64,000 nt of DNA, from the NCBI RefSeq assembly GCF_001428895.1, contig NZ_LMJA01000030.1, positions 585,644 to 649,643 on the forward strand. Direction: 5' to 3'. The position numbers were made by a program, and so were the translations under genes. Positions within the stretch are counted from its first letter, which is position 1, and each line of letters starts with the position of its first letter. The notes beneath the pieces are model-generated. The model was not told the DNA's origin, did not search any database, and saw nothing but the letters and a program-made list of their open reading frames with translations. This document shows, piece by piece, positions 30,988 to 39,195 of the stretch. This DNA comes from Mycobacterium sp. Root265 (GTDB lineage: Bacteria > Actinomycetota > Actinomycetes > Mycobacteriales > Mycobacteriaceae).

Positions 30988-31587
30988 ATGACCGAGAAAC
31001 CACCCCTGTTTGGCCGGCAGCTACGCGAGGATCTGTACCGCAAGCGCGTCCTCGTGCTCGACGGCCCCCTCGACGACGACAACGGCGCCGTGCTGATGGC
31101 GCAACTGCTGACGCTGGCCTCCGATTCCGATGACGATGTCGCCCTGTGGATCCACTCCCCCGGCGGTTCGGTGCCGGCCATGCTCGCGATTCGCGATGTG
31201 ATGCGGCTGATTCCCGCCGATGTGTCCACGCTGGCGCTCGGACTGGCCTGCAGCGCAGGACAATTCCTGCTGTCGTCCGGCACGCCGGGCAAGCGGTTCG
31301 CACTTCCGCACGCACGCATCCTGATGCACCAGGGGTCGGCGGGTATCGCCGGTTCCGCGGTCGAGGTGGAGGTGCAGGCCGACGATCTGCGGCACACCCG
31401 CGACACCGTGCTTGCCATCATCGCCGCGGATACCGGCCAGGACGTCGAGCGCATCTTCACCGACTCCCTGCACGATCGCTGGTTCACCTCCGAGCAGGCA
31501 CTCAGCTACGGGTTCATCGACCACATCGTCGGCGACTTCACGCAGATTGCACCGAACCGTAAGCAGCACTTCGGGATCGGAGTCTGA
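30988..31587 (+). CDS. ClpP-like serine peptidase subunit (catalytic triad intact)
   Basis: A 199-residue ClpP paralog, not the housekeeping clpP1/clpP2, which in mycobacteria lie elsewhere beside clpX. The triad reads Ser89 in ACSAGQF, His114 in LMHQG and Asp163 in LHDRWF, so the enzyme should be active. The N-terminal strand and the SPGGS oxyanion motif at 57-61 are normal, and the long handle helix follows. ClpP subunits form stacked seven-fold rings that receive unfolded protein from ClpX or ClpC. It is followed after one base by a second clpP with a lost serine, then by a convergent ClgR/PopR-like regulator, the arrangement of the Streptomyces clpP3-clpP4-popR group. I would not give it a firm number. 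Confidence 0.88.
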   Translation: MTEKPPLFGRQLREDLYRKRVLVLDGPLDDDNGAVLMAQLLTLASDSDDDVALWIHSPGGSVPAMLAIRDVMRLIPADVSTLALGLACSAGQFLLSSGTPGKRFALPHARILMHQGSAGIAGSAVEVEVQADDLRHTRDTVLAIIAADTGQDVERIFTDSLHDRWFTSEQALSYGFIDHIVGDFTQIAPNRKQHFGIGV

Positions 31588-31588
31588 C

Positions 31589-32179
31589 GTGAGTACGTAC
31601 ACCATCCCGAACGTCATCGCCCGCACCCCCAGCGGCGAGCGCATCATGGACGTCTACTCGCACCTGCTCACCGAGCGCATCGTCTACCTGGGCACCGCCA
31701 TCGATTCCGGCGTCGCCAATGCCCTCATCGCCCAACTGCTGCATCTGGAGGCCGACAACCCGGAACAGGAGATCGGGCTCTACATCAACTCCGAGGGCGG
31801 CGATCTGTCGGCGATGCTTGCCGTCTACGACACCATGCGCTTCGTCAAGGCCCCGGTGGCGACCACGTGCGTCGGGCAGGCCGTGGCAACCGGGGCCGTG
31901 CTGCTGGCCGCCGGTGAGCCGGGGCGGCGTTCGGTGCTGCCGCACACCCGGGTGGTGCTGCACCAGCCGGCCGCCCAGGGGCGCGGCACCATCCCGGATC
32001 TGATCCTGCAGGCCGACGAGGTGGTCCGGATGCGCAGTCAGCTGGAATCGATCCTGTCCCGGCACACCGGCCGCAGCGTCGAACAGCTCCGGCACGACAC
32101 CGACCGCGACCGGGTGTTCGACGCCGAGGGCGCGGTGACCTACGGCCTGGCGGACCGGGTGCTCGATCAGCGCGTCTAG
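31589..32179 (+). CDS. ClpP-like subunit lacking the catalytic serine (pseudoprotease)
   Basis: A 196-residue ClpP-fold protein starting at GTG 31589, one base after the previous stop. Aligning [14 protein letters not shown] with the canonical GQAASMGA block places Ala100 where the nucleophilic serine should be. His125 (VVLHQP) and Asp174 (DRDRVF) remain, as does the INSEGGD oxyanion loop at 67-72. The rest of the fold, including the handle helix, looks sound, so this is a maintained inactive subunit rather than a decayed gene. By analogy with ClpR of plastids and cyanobacteria it may form mixed rings with the upstream active subunit. The stop overlaps that of the convergent regulator as CTAG. 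Confidence 0.88.
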   Translation: MSTYTIPNVIARTPSGERIMDVYSHLLTERIVYLGTAIDSGVANALIAQLLHLEADNPEQEIGLYINSEGGDLSAMLAVYDTMRFVKAPVATTCVGQAVATGAVLLAAGEPGRRSVLPHTRVVLHQPAAQGRGTIPDLILQADEVVRMRSQLESILSRHTGRSVEQLRHDTDRDRVFDAEGAVTYGLADRVLDQRV

Positions 32180-32496
32180 GCTGCCAGCAAGGTGGCGCCG
32201 GTCCCGGGCTCGGAGCGCCGGGTGAGATCGGCCGAGATGCCGCCGAGCAGCCGCCCGAGCTCGATGTTCAGCGCCCCGCACACCGCGGCGATCATCTCGC
32301 TGGACGGCTCCTTGCGGCCGCGCTCGATCTCGGAGAGGTACTGCGGTGACACCCCGGCACGGGCGGCGACGTCGACCAGCCGGGCACCGCGGCGCCGGCG
32401 GGTGTCGCGTAGCCGCCGGCCGAGGACTTCCCGCCACAAGGGCCCCGGCTCGCGCGACGGCCTGCGGTCCGGGTGGATGCGAATGATGTCGCCCAT
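32176..32496 (-). CDS. ClgR/PopR-like XRE-family regulator
   Basis: A 106-residue DNA-binding protein. The helix-turn-helix spans about 26-62, and the segment [18 protein letters not shown] is the hallmark of the ClgR/PopR group, which activates clp genes in actinobacteria. The protein ends in Leu-Leu-Ala-Ala, similar to the Leu-Ala-Ala end of the ssrA tag. In Streptomyces the two C-terminal alanines of PopR are known to mark it for ClpP-dependent breakdown, so the same feedback is plausible here. ATG 32496 is chosen because the longer frame adds only a low-complexity stretch. It converges on the clpP pair, and a candidate structured RNA lies 66 bases upstream of its start codon. Confidence 0.85.
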   Translation of the reverse strand: MGDIIRIHPDRRPSREPGPLWREVLGRRLRDTRRRRGARLVDVAARAGVSPQYLSEIERGRKEPSSEMIAAVCGALNIELGRLLGGISADLTRRSEPGTGATLLAA

Positions 32497-32562
32497 GCCA
32501 GCATCATGGCCGCAATCATCGGGCTGCGGCGCGTTGTTCACCATGGGCAGAAGACATGTGGG

Positions 32563-32682
32563 CGGGTTCGGGAGGACTGTCGGTCTTTCGACCTCGAGGG
32601 CGTCCTCATATACCTTTCGGTATCTCGCGCGGCCGGAGTTTCACCTCGTCCCGGCTCTTTGGATGTGTCACTCCCGAACCCG
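32563..32682 (-). ncRNA. Candidate structured leader RNA or cis-regulatory element
   Basis: An ORF-free 120 bp segment closed by perfect 12-base arms, CGGGTTCGGGAG (32563-32574) and CTCCCGAACCCG (32671-32682). Read on the minus strand it holds, in order: a stem with inner GAG/CTC pairs and a GUGAAA loop (32632-32655); an AUACC-GAAA-GGUAU hairpin (32610-32623); and a GAGGAC/GUCCUC stem enclosing a GGUC-GAAA-GACC hairpin (32572-32607). Two GNRA tetraloops appear on the minus strand only, which argues for a minus-strand RNA. It sits in the presumed 5' leader of the regulator gene, or the 3' end of the LLM gene transcript. I do not recognise a known riboswitch class. Transcription is unproven. 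Confidence 0.45.
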
Positions 32683-32714
32683 TCGTGCGGTCGACTGTAC
32701 GCCTGTGACGACAA

Positions 32715-33662
32715 TCACACCAGAGGTTTTTCGGCACCTTCCAGGTCGACGTCCAGCGCCCGCAACAACGCCCTCGTCCGGTTCCTGACCTCGGGCGACT
32801 TGTCGTAGACCACGCCCACATATTCGTGCACGCCGGCGGCGCGCAGCTCGTCGATGCGGGCGGTCACGGTCTCCTCGTCCCCGATCAGCACGGCGTCTTC
32901 GGGCCCGGCGTAGCCCTCCCGGTCGAGCATGGCGCGGTAGGACGGCAGGTGCCCGTACATCGCGAACTGCTCGGCGGCCTGGCTGCGCGCGCCGTCGACG
33001 TCATCGGTGACGCTGATGGGCAGCGCGGCCACCACCCGGACCGAACGCCCCTCGGGGGCGGCCGCGGCCCGCAACGCCGGGCCGACATGTTCGGCCAGCG
33101 TTTTCGGCCCGGTCATCCAGGTCACGGTTCCCGCGGTGCGGCGCCCGGCAATTTTCAGCAGCTGCGGGCCCAGCGCGGCGATGTACACATCGGGTTGCGG
33201 TGCGCCGGGGATCTGCAGCGCGCCGCGGGTCGTGTAGATCTCGCCGGGCGCATCGGCGGGTTCGCCCGCCAGCAGCGGCAGCAGCCCGTCCAGATACTCG
33301 TTGAGCCGTCGCACCGACCGGTCCCACGGAATGCCCCACATGCCTTCGGTGACGGCCGCGTGCGTCATCCCCAATCCGAGGATGAAGCGACCTCCAGCGA
33401 TCAGGTTCAGCGTCAGCGCGCGCTGCGCCAGCTGCATCGGATGTTGATTCTGGATCGGCACCACCCCGGTGCCGACCTCGATGGTGTCGACCTCACGCAG
33501 GGCCACCGCCAGCACGGTCAGCAGGTCCGGCTCGTACGGCATCTGGGTCATCCAGATCCGGCGGAAACCCTCGTCGCGCAACTTTGCGAATTCCGACACG
33601 ACGCCGTCGACGAGGGACGTGCCGCCCGATCCGGACAATGACCCGAGGATGCTGATCTGCAT
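32715..33662 (-). CDS. F420-dependent LLM-class oxidoreductase
   Basis: A 315-residue luciferase-like TIM-barrel protein of the actinobacterial F420-dependent type. Typical elements are FAKLRDEGFRRIWMTQMPY near the N terminus, TGVVPIQNQHPMQLAQRALTL, GRFILGLGMTHAAV and the C-terminal GVHEYVGVVYD. Such enzymes use reduced F420 or FMN to act on diverse small molecules; the substrate is unknown. I use ATG 33662 (MQISILGS); ATG 33671 would add three residues. It is divergent from the transporter gene with only 24 bp between the two starts, so their promoters must overlap. Confidence 0.82.
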   Translation of the reverse strand: MQISILGSLSGSGGTSLVDGVVSEFAKLRDEGFRRIWMTQMPYEPDLLTVLAVALREVDTIEVGTGVVPIQNQHPMQLAQRALTLNLIAGGRFILGLGMTHAAVTEGMWGIPWDRSVRRLNEYLDGLLPLLAGEPADAPGEIYTTRGALQIPGAPQPDVYIAALGPQLLKIAGRRTAGTVTWMTGPKTLAEHVGPALRAAAAPEGRSVRVVAALPISVTDDVDGARSQAAEQFAMYGHLPSYRAMLDREGYAGPEDAVLIGDEETVTARIDELRAAGVHEYVGVVYDKSPEVRNRTRALLRALDVDLEGAEKPLV

Positions 33663-33686
33663 GCACCTCATGATGCCCGCCGAATC

Positions 33687-34802
33687 GTGACCGAAACCGA
33701 GACACGGCTGGGAAACTTCGGCCCGAACTGGTTCTCGTCGGTGATGGGGACCGGGATCATCGTCGTCGCGGGCGCGACGCTGCCGGTCCAGCCACCCGGG
33801 CTGCGGGTGTTCACCGACATCGTCTGGGTCTTCGCGGCGCTCCTTCTGGTGGCGCTCCTCATCACGGTCACCGTGCAGTGGTTCCGCCACCCCACCGTCG
33901 CACGCGGGCATGCGCGCAATCCGCAGATGGCGCATTTCTACGGCGCCGCACCCATGGCGCTGCTGACCGTCGGGTCCGGCACCATGCTCGTCGGCAAGGA
34001 TCTGATCGGCGAAGGCCTGGCCGTCGACATCAACTGGGTGCTGTGGTCGGCGGGCACCATCGGCGGTCTGTTCACCGCGATGACCATCCCGTACCTGATG
34101 TTCACCCAGCTCAACGTGGGCCCGGACGCCGCCTTCGGCGGTTGGCTGATGCCGGTGGTGCCGCCGATGGTGTCCGCTGCGTCGGGGGCGATGCTGATCC
34201 CGCACATGGCCCCGGGCACGGGACGGACGACCATGTTCTACGGCTGCCTGGCGATGTTCGGGCTGTCACTGATCGCCGCGCTGATCATCATCACGATGAT
34301 CTGGAGCCGGCTGGCCCTGTACGGCACCTCCGGCACCGCGCGGGTCCCGACGCTGTGGATCGTGCTCGGTCCGCTGGGCCAATCGATCACGGTGGCCGGG
34401 CTGCTCGCCAACGAGGCGCACCTGGCCGTCACACCGCAGCTCGCCGCCGGAATGGGGATCTTCGCGATCCTGTTCGGGGTGCCCGTATGGGGTTTCTGCG
34501 TGCTGTGGATCGCCCTGGCCACCGCGCTCACGGTCCGCACCCTGCGGCGCGGGATGCCGTTCGCGTTGACCTGGTGGAGCCTGACGTTCCCGGTCGGGAC
34601 GTTCGTCACCGGGACCACCCAGCTGGCGGTGCACACCGGGCTGCCGGCGTTCGAGGTCGCCGCCTCGGCGGCCTACGCCGGCCTGCTGTGCACATGGGCC
34701 CTGGTCGCGGTGCGGACCGCGCGCGGCAGTCTGGCGGGCAGCCTGTTCGCGCCACCCGGAGCGGGGCCGGTCACCGCATCCAAGGACGTGGGCGAGAAAT
34801 AG
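33687..34802 (+). CDS. TDT-family transporter (TehA/SLAC1-like)
   Basis: A 371-residue protein with about ten hydrophobic segments and the tellurite-resistance/dicarboxylate transporter (TDT) signature near the start (NFGPNWFSSVMGTGIIVVAG). The family includes TehA, the sulfite exporter Ssu1 and plant SLAC1 anion channels, which move small organic or inorganic anions across the membrane. The substrate cannot be read from sequence. Translation starts at GTG 33687. A clear hairpin follows the stop. It is part of the block that separates fadE5 from fadA2. Confidence 0.82.
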   Translation: MTETETRLGNFGPNWFSSVMGTGIIVVAGATLPVQPPGLRVFTDIVWVFAALLLVALLITVTVQWFRHPTVARGHARNPQMAHFYGAAPMALLTVGSGTMLVGKDLIGEGLAVDINWVLWSAGTIGGLFTAMTIPYLMFTQLNVGPDAAFGGWLMPVVPPMVSAASGAMLIPHMAPGTGRTTMFYGCLAMFGLSLIAALIIITMIWSRLALYGTSGTARVPTLWIVLGPLGQSITVAGLLANEAHLAVTPQLAAGMGIFAILFGVPVWGFCVLWIALATALTVRTLRRGMPFALTWWSLTFPVGTFVTGTTQLAVHTGLPAFEVAASAAYAGLLCTWALVAVRTARGSLAGSLFAPPGAGPVTASKDVGEK

Positions 34803-34809
34803 AGAAGCC

Positions 34810-34849
34810 CCGTGTTGCCGTCGGGTCGGGGGGTCAGACGGCAACACGG
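34810..34849 (+). terminator. Terminator hairpin after the TDT transporter gene
   Basis: Perfect 13-base arms, CCGTGTTGCCGTC at 34810-34822 and GACGGCAACACGG at 34837-34849, with a 14-base loop, seven bases after the stop codon. Confidence 0.7.
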
Positions 34850-34928
34850 AGCTATCCCATGTATCGACGGTGCTCCGGCGAGCGTTACAGGAATCCGAAA
34901 AACTTTTTTCTGCAACTTTCCGGGCCGG

Positions 34929-34989
34929 GCCGAAACTGTATTCCAGCAGGGAAAACGCGAGTAGGCGCCGTCCGGAACACAGTTTCGGC
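34929..34989. repeat. Palindromic intergenic repeat, family B, copy 1
   Basis: A 61 bp element with 16-base arms, GCCGAAACTGTATTCC at 34929-34944 and GGAACACAGTTTCGGC at 34974-34989, one mismatch between arms. It lies between the convergent transporter and fadA2 genes, seven bases from the fadA2 stop. A second copy of exactly the same length is at 52262. Confidence 0.7.
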
Positions 34990-34996
34990 GACGTGA

Positions 34997-36298
34997 CTAG
35001 GCCTCCAGGATGGCCGTCACACCCTGCCCACCTGCGGCGCAGACCGAGATCAGGCCGCGCACCGGCTGGCCGGTCTCCTTCTTCTTCTCCGCCAGCTGCT
35101 TGGCCAGCTGCGCGACGATGCGTCCGCCGGTCGCGGCGAACGGGTGCCCGGCCGCCAGCGAGGAGCCGTTGACGTTGAGCTTGCTGCGGTCGATGGCCCC
35201 CAGCGGGGCGTCCAGTCCGAGCCGGCCCTTGCAGTAGTCAGGCGACTCCCAGGCCGCCAGCGTGGCCAGCACCACGGAGGCGAACGCCTCGTGGATCTCG
35301 TAGAAGTCGAAGTCCTGCAGCGTCAGGCCGTTGCGGGCGAGCAGCCGCGGCACCGCGTAGGTCGGCGCCATCAGCAGCCCGTCGGGCCCGTTGACGTAAT
35401 CGACCGCGGCGGTCTCCCCGTCGACGAAGTACGCCAGGACCGGGAGGTTGTGCTCGGCGGCCCACTCCTCGGTGGACAGCAGCGCCACCGAAGCGCCATC
35501 GGTCAGTGGCGTGGAGTTGCCCGCGGTCATCGTCGCGTCACCGTTGCGCACACCGAAGACAGGCTTGAGCTTGGCCAGCTTCTCCGGCGACGAATCGGCA
35601 CGCAGATTGTTGTCGCGGTAGACGCCGAGGAAGGGGGTGACCAGGTCATCGAAGAACCCGCGGTCATAGGCGGCGGCCATGTTGCGGTGGCTGGCCGCGG
35701 CGAGCTCGTCCTGATCCACGCGCTTGATGCCCATCTCCTTGGCGGTGATGGCGGCATGCTCGCCCATCGACAGCCCGGTGCGGGGTTCGCCGTTGGTGGG
35801 GATCTCCACACCGAGAGCGGCGGGCAGCTTGCCGACCAGCTTGAGCCGATCGAGGTTGGACTTGGAGCGGCGCAGGCTGAGCAATACGCCGCGCAGGTCA
35901 TCACCGAACGCGATGGGCGCATCCGAGGTGGTGTCCACGCCGCCGGCGGCAGCCACCTGGTAACGGCCGCGGGCGATCCCGTCGGCGGCGGCGATCGCCG
36001 ACTGCAGGCCGGTGCCGCAGGCCTGCTGCAGGTCGATGCCCGGGGTGTAGGGCGACAGGGAGCTACCCAGCACGCTTTCGCGCATCAGGTTGAAATCACG
36101 GCTGTGCTTGAGCACCGCGCCACCGATCACGGCGTCGAGCTTCTCGCCGCGCAATCCGAACCGTTCGGCGAGGCCGTCCAGGACGGCGGTGAACATGTCC
36201 TGGTTGGAGGCATTCGCGTAGGCGCCGTCGGAGCGCACGAAGGGGATCCGGTTTCCGCCGAGGACGGCGACGCGGCGGTCATTGGTTTCTGAAGGCAT
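34997..36298 (-). CDS. fadA2: Acetyl-CoA C-acyltransferase (thiolase) FadA2
   Basis: A 433-residue thiolase of the FadI-like branch. It cleaves 3-ketoacyl-CoA with CoA in beta-oxidation, or condenses in reverse. The nucleophile is Cys94 in [10 protein letters not shown]; the EIHEAFAS His, [10 protein letters not shown] His and SVCAAGGQG Cys complete the active site. It starts at ATG 36298, 47 bp from the divergent fabG4 start, with an operator-like palindrome in the gap. In M. tuberculosis the same gene (Rv0243, from memory) is next to fadE5; here five genes intervene. Confidence 0.93.
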   Translation of the reverse strand: MPSETNDRRVAVLGGNRIPFVRSDGAYANASNQDMFTAVLDGLAERFGLRGEKLDAVIGGAVLKHSRDFNLMRESVLGSSLSPYTPGIDLQQACGTGLQSAIAAADGIARGRYQVAAAGGVDTTSDAPIAFGDDLRGVLLSLRRSKSNLDRLKLVGKLPAALGVEIPTNGEPRTGLSMGEHAAITAKEMGIKRVDQDELAAASHRNMAAAYDRGFFDDLVTPFLGVYRDNNLRADSSPEKLAKLKPVFGVRNGDATMTAGNSTPLTDGASVALLSTEEWAAEHNLPVLAYFVDGETAAVDYVNGPDGLLMAPTYAVPRLLARNGLTLQDFDFYEIHEAFASVVLATLAAWESPDYCKGRLGLDAPLGAIDRSKLNVNGSSLAAGHPFAATGGRIVAQLAKQLAEKKKETGQPVRGLISVCAAGGQGVTAILEA

Positions 36299-36321
36299 GC
36301 CCCCAAGGTTACCCGCAAACC

Positions 36322-36335
36322 TTACTCTGGAGTAA
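36322..36335. promoter_or_regulatory. TTAC-N6-GTAA operator-like palindrome between fadA2 and fabG4
   Basis: TTACTCTGGAGTAA is flanked by C and G, so the symmetry extends to CTTACTC-TG-GAGTAAG, 7-base arms with a 2-base centre. It begins 24 bases from the fadA2 start and ends 10 bases before the fabG4 ATG, covering where both promoters must lie. It matches the boxes upstream of fadE5. Confidence 0.55.
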
Positions 36336-36345
36336 GTTAGTACCC

Positions 36346-37698
36346 ATGGCTTCCGACCTGTTCTCCCAAGTGGTCAATTCCGGGCCCGGATCATTCCTGG
36401 CCAAACAACTCGGCGTTCCGCAGCCCGAAGAGCTGCGCCGCTACCGCGCCGGCCAGCCGCCGCTCGCCGGATCGCTGCTGATCGGCGGGGAAGGCCGGGT
36501 GGTCGAACCGCTGCGCGCCGCCCTCTCCGACGACTACGACGTCGTCTCCGACAACATCGGCGGGCGGTGGGCCGACTCGTTCGGCGGGCTGGTGTTCGAC
36601 GCCACCGGTATCACCGAACCCTCCGGGCTCAAGGAGCTCTACAAGTTCTTCACCCCGGTACTTCGCAACCTCGGCGCCTCGGGCCGGGTGGTCGTCATCG
36701 GCACCACCCCGTCGGGCACCGGCACGGCGCACGAGTACATCGTGCAGCGCGCCCTGGAGGGGTTCACCCGATCACTGGGCAAGGAACTGCGTCGCGGCGC
36801 GACGGTCTCACTGGTGTACCTGGCCGACGACGCCGACGCGGGCGCCTCCGGCCTGGAATCGACGCTGCGTTTCATCCTGTCCGGCAAGTCCGCGTTCGTC
36901 GACGGGCAGGTCTTCCGCGTCGGTGCCGCAGCGTCGCAGGCGCCTGCGGACTGGGACAAGCCACTGGCAGGCAAGGTCGCCGTGGTGACCGGCGCCGCCC
37001 GCGGTATCGGCGCGACCATCGCCGAGGTCTTCTCCCGCGACGGCGCCGCGGTGGTCGCCGTCGACGTACCGGCCGCCGAGGAGGCGCTGAAGGAGACCGC
37101 CGAGAAGGTGGGCGGGACGGCGCTCGCGCTGGACGTCACCGCGCCCGACGCGGTGGACCAGATCGTCGCGCATCTCACCGAGCACCATGGCGGCAAGGTC
37201 GACGTCCTGGTCAACAACGCCGGTATCACCCGCGACAAGCTGCTCGCCAACATGGACGAACCGCGTTGGGATTCGGTGGTCGCGGTGAATCTTCTTGCGC
37301 CGCTGAATCTCACCGAGGGCCTGGTCGCCGCCGGCGCGCTCGGCGAGGGCGGCCGGGTGGTCGGCCTGTCGTCGATGGCCGGTATCGCGGGCAACCGCGG
37401 CCAGACCAACTACGCGGCGACCAAGGCCGGCATGATCGGCATCGTCGAATCCCTGAGCCCGTCCCTGGGCGAGAAGGGCATCACCATCAACGCCGTGGCG
37501 CCCGGGTTCATCGAGACCAAGATGACCGAGGCCATCCCGCTGGCCACCCGCGAGGTGGGCCGCAGGCTGAACTCGCTGTTCCAGGGCGGCCAGCCCGTCG
37601 ACGTCGCCGAGACCATCGCCTACTTCGCCAGCCCGGCGTCGAATGCGGTCACCGGCAACACCATTCGGGTCTGCGGCCAAGCCCTGCTGGGGGCATGA
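36346..37698 (+). CDS. fabG4: High-molecular-weight 3-oxoacyl reductase FabG4
   Basis: A 450-residue protein with two parts: an N-terminal flavodoxin-like, catalytically inert domain (about 1-200) and a C-terminal short-chain dehydrogenase. The reductase part shows the nucleotide motif [10 protein letters not shown], the NNAG motif and the catalytic YAATK (Tyr356, Lys360). Mycobacterial FabG4 reduces 3-oxoacyl thioesters with NADH. It lies 33 bp before htdX on the same strand, an operon conserved in mycobacteria, and is divergent from fadA2. Ketoreductase plus hydratase plus thiolase are three of the four beta-oxidation cycle steps, and fadE5 would supply the fourth. Confidence 0.94.
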   Translation: MASDLFSQVVNSGPGSFLAKQLGVPQPEELRRYRAGQPPLAGSLLIGGEGRVVEPLRAALSDDYDVVSDNIGGRWADSFGGLVFDATGITEPSGLKELYKFFTPVLRNLGASGRVVVIGTTPSGTGTAHEYIVQRALEGFTRSLGKELRRGATVSLVYLADDADAGASGLESTLRFILSGKSAFVDGQVFRVGAAASQAPADWDKPLAGKVAVVTGAARGIGATIAEVFSRDGAAVVAVDVPAAEEALKETAEKVGGTALALDVTAPDAVDQIVAHLTEHHGGKVDVLVNNAGITRDKLLANMDEPRWDSVVAVNLLAPLNLTEGLVAAGALGEGGRVVGLSSMAGIAGNRGQTNYAATKAGMIGIVESLSPSLGEKGITINAVAPGFIETKMTEAIPLATREVGRRLNSLFQGGQPVDVAETIAYFASPASNAVTGNTIRVCGQALLGA

Positions 37699-37731
37699 TG
37701 AGCGCTTGCGCGAAGAACAAAGGACACCGGT

Positions 37732-38577
37732 ATGTCGCAACCTAACGGTCTCGTCAACATGGCACGGGCCGTCGCCGGCGCGCTGCCGTTCGTACCGCGT
37801 GCCGGTGGCCTGCCCGACCGCACCGTCCACGTCCCCGAACTCCGGATCGACCCGGCCAACGTCGCCGCGTACGCGAACGTCACCGGGCTGCGCTTCGACA
37901 ATGCCGTGCCGCTGACCTACCCGTTCGCGCTGACCTTCCCGACCATGATGTCGCTGGCCACATCGTTCGATTTCCCTTTTGCGGCAATGGGTTCGGTGCA
38001 CACCGAAAACCACATCACCCAGTACCGGCCGATCACCGTCAGCGATGCGCTGGACGTGTCGGTGCACGCGGAGAACCTGCGCGAGCACCGCAAGGGCCTG
38101 CTGGTGGATCTGGTGACCAGCATCAAGATCGGCAACGATCTGGCCTGGGAGCAGACCACCACCTTCCTGCACCAGCAGCGCACCAGCCTGTCCGGCGAGC
38201 CGCGGCCCGAGCCGCCCAAGCAGAAGAAGCTCCCACCGCCGAACGCGGTGCTGAGCATCTCGGCCGGCCAGATCCGCTCCTATGCCTCGATCGGCGGTGA
38301 CCACAACCCGATCCACACCAGCTCACTGGGCGCCAAGCTGTTCGGGTTCCCCACCGCCATCGCGCACGGGATGTTCAGCGCGGCAGCCGTGCTGGCCAAT
38401 ATCGAGGGCCGGCTGCCCGATGCGGTGAAGTACTCGGTGCGCTTCGGCAAGCCGGTGCTGCTGCCGGCGCGCGCCGGGCTCTACGTGGACGCCACCGACA
38501 ATGGTTGGGAGCTGGCGCTTCGGCACCTGTCGAAGGGCTACCCGCATCTGACGGCATCGGTGACCGGGCTGTCCTAA
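37732..38577 (+). CDS. htdX: (R)-3-hydroxyacyl thioester dehydratase HtdX
   Basis: A 281-residue MaoC-type double-hotdog enzyme. The hydratase-2 signature YASIGGDHNPIH contains the catalytic Asp190 and His195, and AIAHGMFSAAAV follows. The N-terminal half is the degenerate hotdog repeat. HtdX reversibly dehydrates 3-hydroxyacyl thioesters and pairs with FabG4. ATG 37732 lies 33 bp after fabG4, preceded by GAACAAAGGA. The stop overlaps the convergent TetR stop as CTAA. It is the only other obvious dehydratase near the polyketide synthase, whose first module lacks one, though a link is speculative. Confidence 0.93.
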   Translation: MSQPNGLVNMARAVAGALPFVPRAGGLPDRTVHVPELRIDPANVAAYANVTGLRFDNAVPLTYPFALTFPTMMSLATSFDFPFAAMGSVHTENHITQYRPITVSDALDVSVHAENLREHRKGLLVDLVTSIKIGNDLAWEQTTTFLHQQRTSLSGEPRPEPPKQKKLPPPNAVLSISAGQIRSYASIGGDHNPIHTSSLGAKLFGFPTAIAHGMFSAAAVLANIEGRLPDAVKYSVRFGKPVLLPARAGLYVDATDNGWELALRHLSKGYPHLTASVTGLS

Positions 38578-39176
38578 CCCTTGTCGGTCGGCTTGCCCTT
38601 CAGGCCGCGCCAGAACAAGTTGATCATCAGTTCGGTGGCGTCGTGCACGCCGGCGTCACCGGTGCTGACCCGGTCCGCGATGGCCTCGCCGGCACCCACC
38701 AGCGCAACGGCCATCATGTTGAAATCGGCGTCCGGCTCCGGGTTTCGGGTACCGGACTGCAACAGCCTGCCGACCAGATCGATGATCCGTTCCCGACCCT
38801 CACGCACGGTGTGCGCGAACGCCTGCGAACTGGTGGCCTGGCTGTAGAGCACGATCCACGACGCGCGGTTGCTGTCGATATAACCGAGGAACGCGCCAAC
38901 GGCGTTGCTCAGCATGTCCTTTGGGCTCTGCGTGAAGTCGATCTTGCCGCGCACCTCGTCGACGAACCGGTTCAGTTCACGGTCCAGGCACGCCCCGAAG
39001 AGATCTTCCTTGGAGCCATAATAGAGGTAGAGCATCGGTTTGGAGATCTGCGCCTCGGCGGCGATCGCATCCATCGACGTCTCGTGATAGCCGTTGATGG
39101 AGAACATCTGCACGGCAGCGTCGAGCATCTGCTGCTCGCGCACCGCGCGCGGCAACCGCTTGGTTCCACCGGCCAT
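38574..39176 (-). CDS. TetR-family transcriptional regulator (Rv0238-like)
   Basis: A 200-residue repressor-type protein. The N-terminal helix-turn-helix is clear (AAVQMFSINGYHETSMDAIAAEAQISKPMLYLYYGSKEDLFGACL), followed by an all-helical ligand and dimer domain. The position beside htdX and lpqI matches Rv0238 in M. tuberculosis (from memory). It lies 19 bp downstream of lpqI on the same strand and may be co-transcribed with it. Being the nearest TetR regulator to the three TTAC-N6-GTAA boxes, it is a natural candidate to bind them, but no box lies at its own promoter, so this is only a guess. Confidence 0.85.
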   Translation of the reverse strand: MAGGTKRLPRAVREQQMLDAAVQMFSINGYHETSMDAIAAEAQISKPMLYLYYGSKEDLFGACLDRELNRFVDEVRGKIDFTQSPKDMLSNAVGAFLGYIDSNRASWIVLYSQATSSQAFAHTVREGRERIIDLVGRLLQSGTRNPEPDADFNMMAVALVGAGEAIADRVSTGDAGVHDATELMINLFWRGLKGKPTDKG

Positions 39177-39195
39177 CGGCTCAGAGTACGGGTGA

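Noticed and set aside
30988-32179. The clpP pair as the housekeeping clpP1-clpP2 operon
   Set aside because: clpP1P2 should both carry the serine and lie next to clpX and tig; here the second lacks the serine and the neighbours are fatty-acid genes.
32563-32682. Known riboswitch or hammerhead ribozyme as explanation of the structured element
   Set aside because: I compared from memory with cobalamin, ydaO, GEMM, SAM-IV and hammerhead cores and found no matching conserved core. Left as unassigned.
32473-32808. 111-codon plus-strand frame across the intergenic structured element
   Set aside because: No ribosome site, no family-like sequence, and it covers the ends of two minus-strand genes; the region is better explained by RNA or DNA structure.
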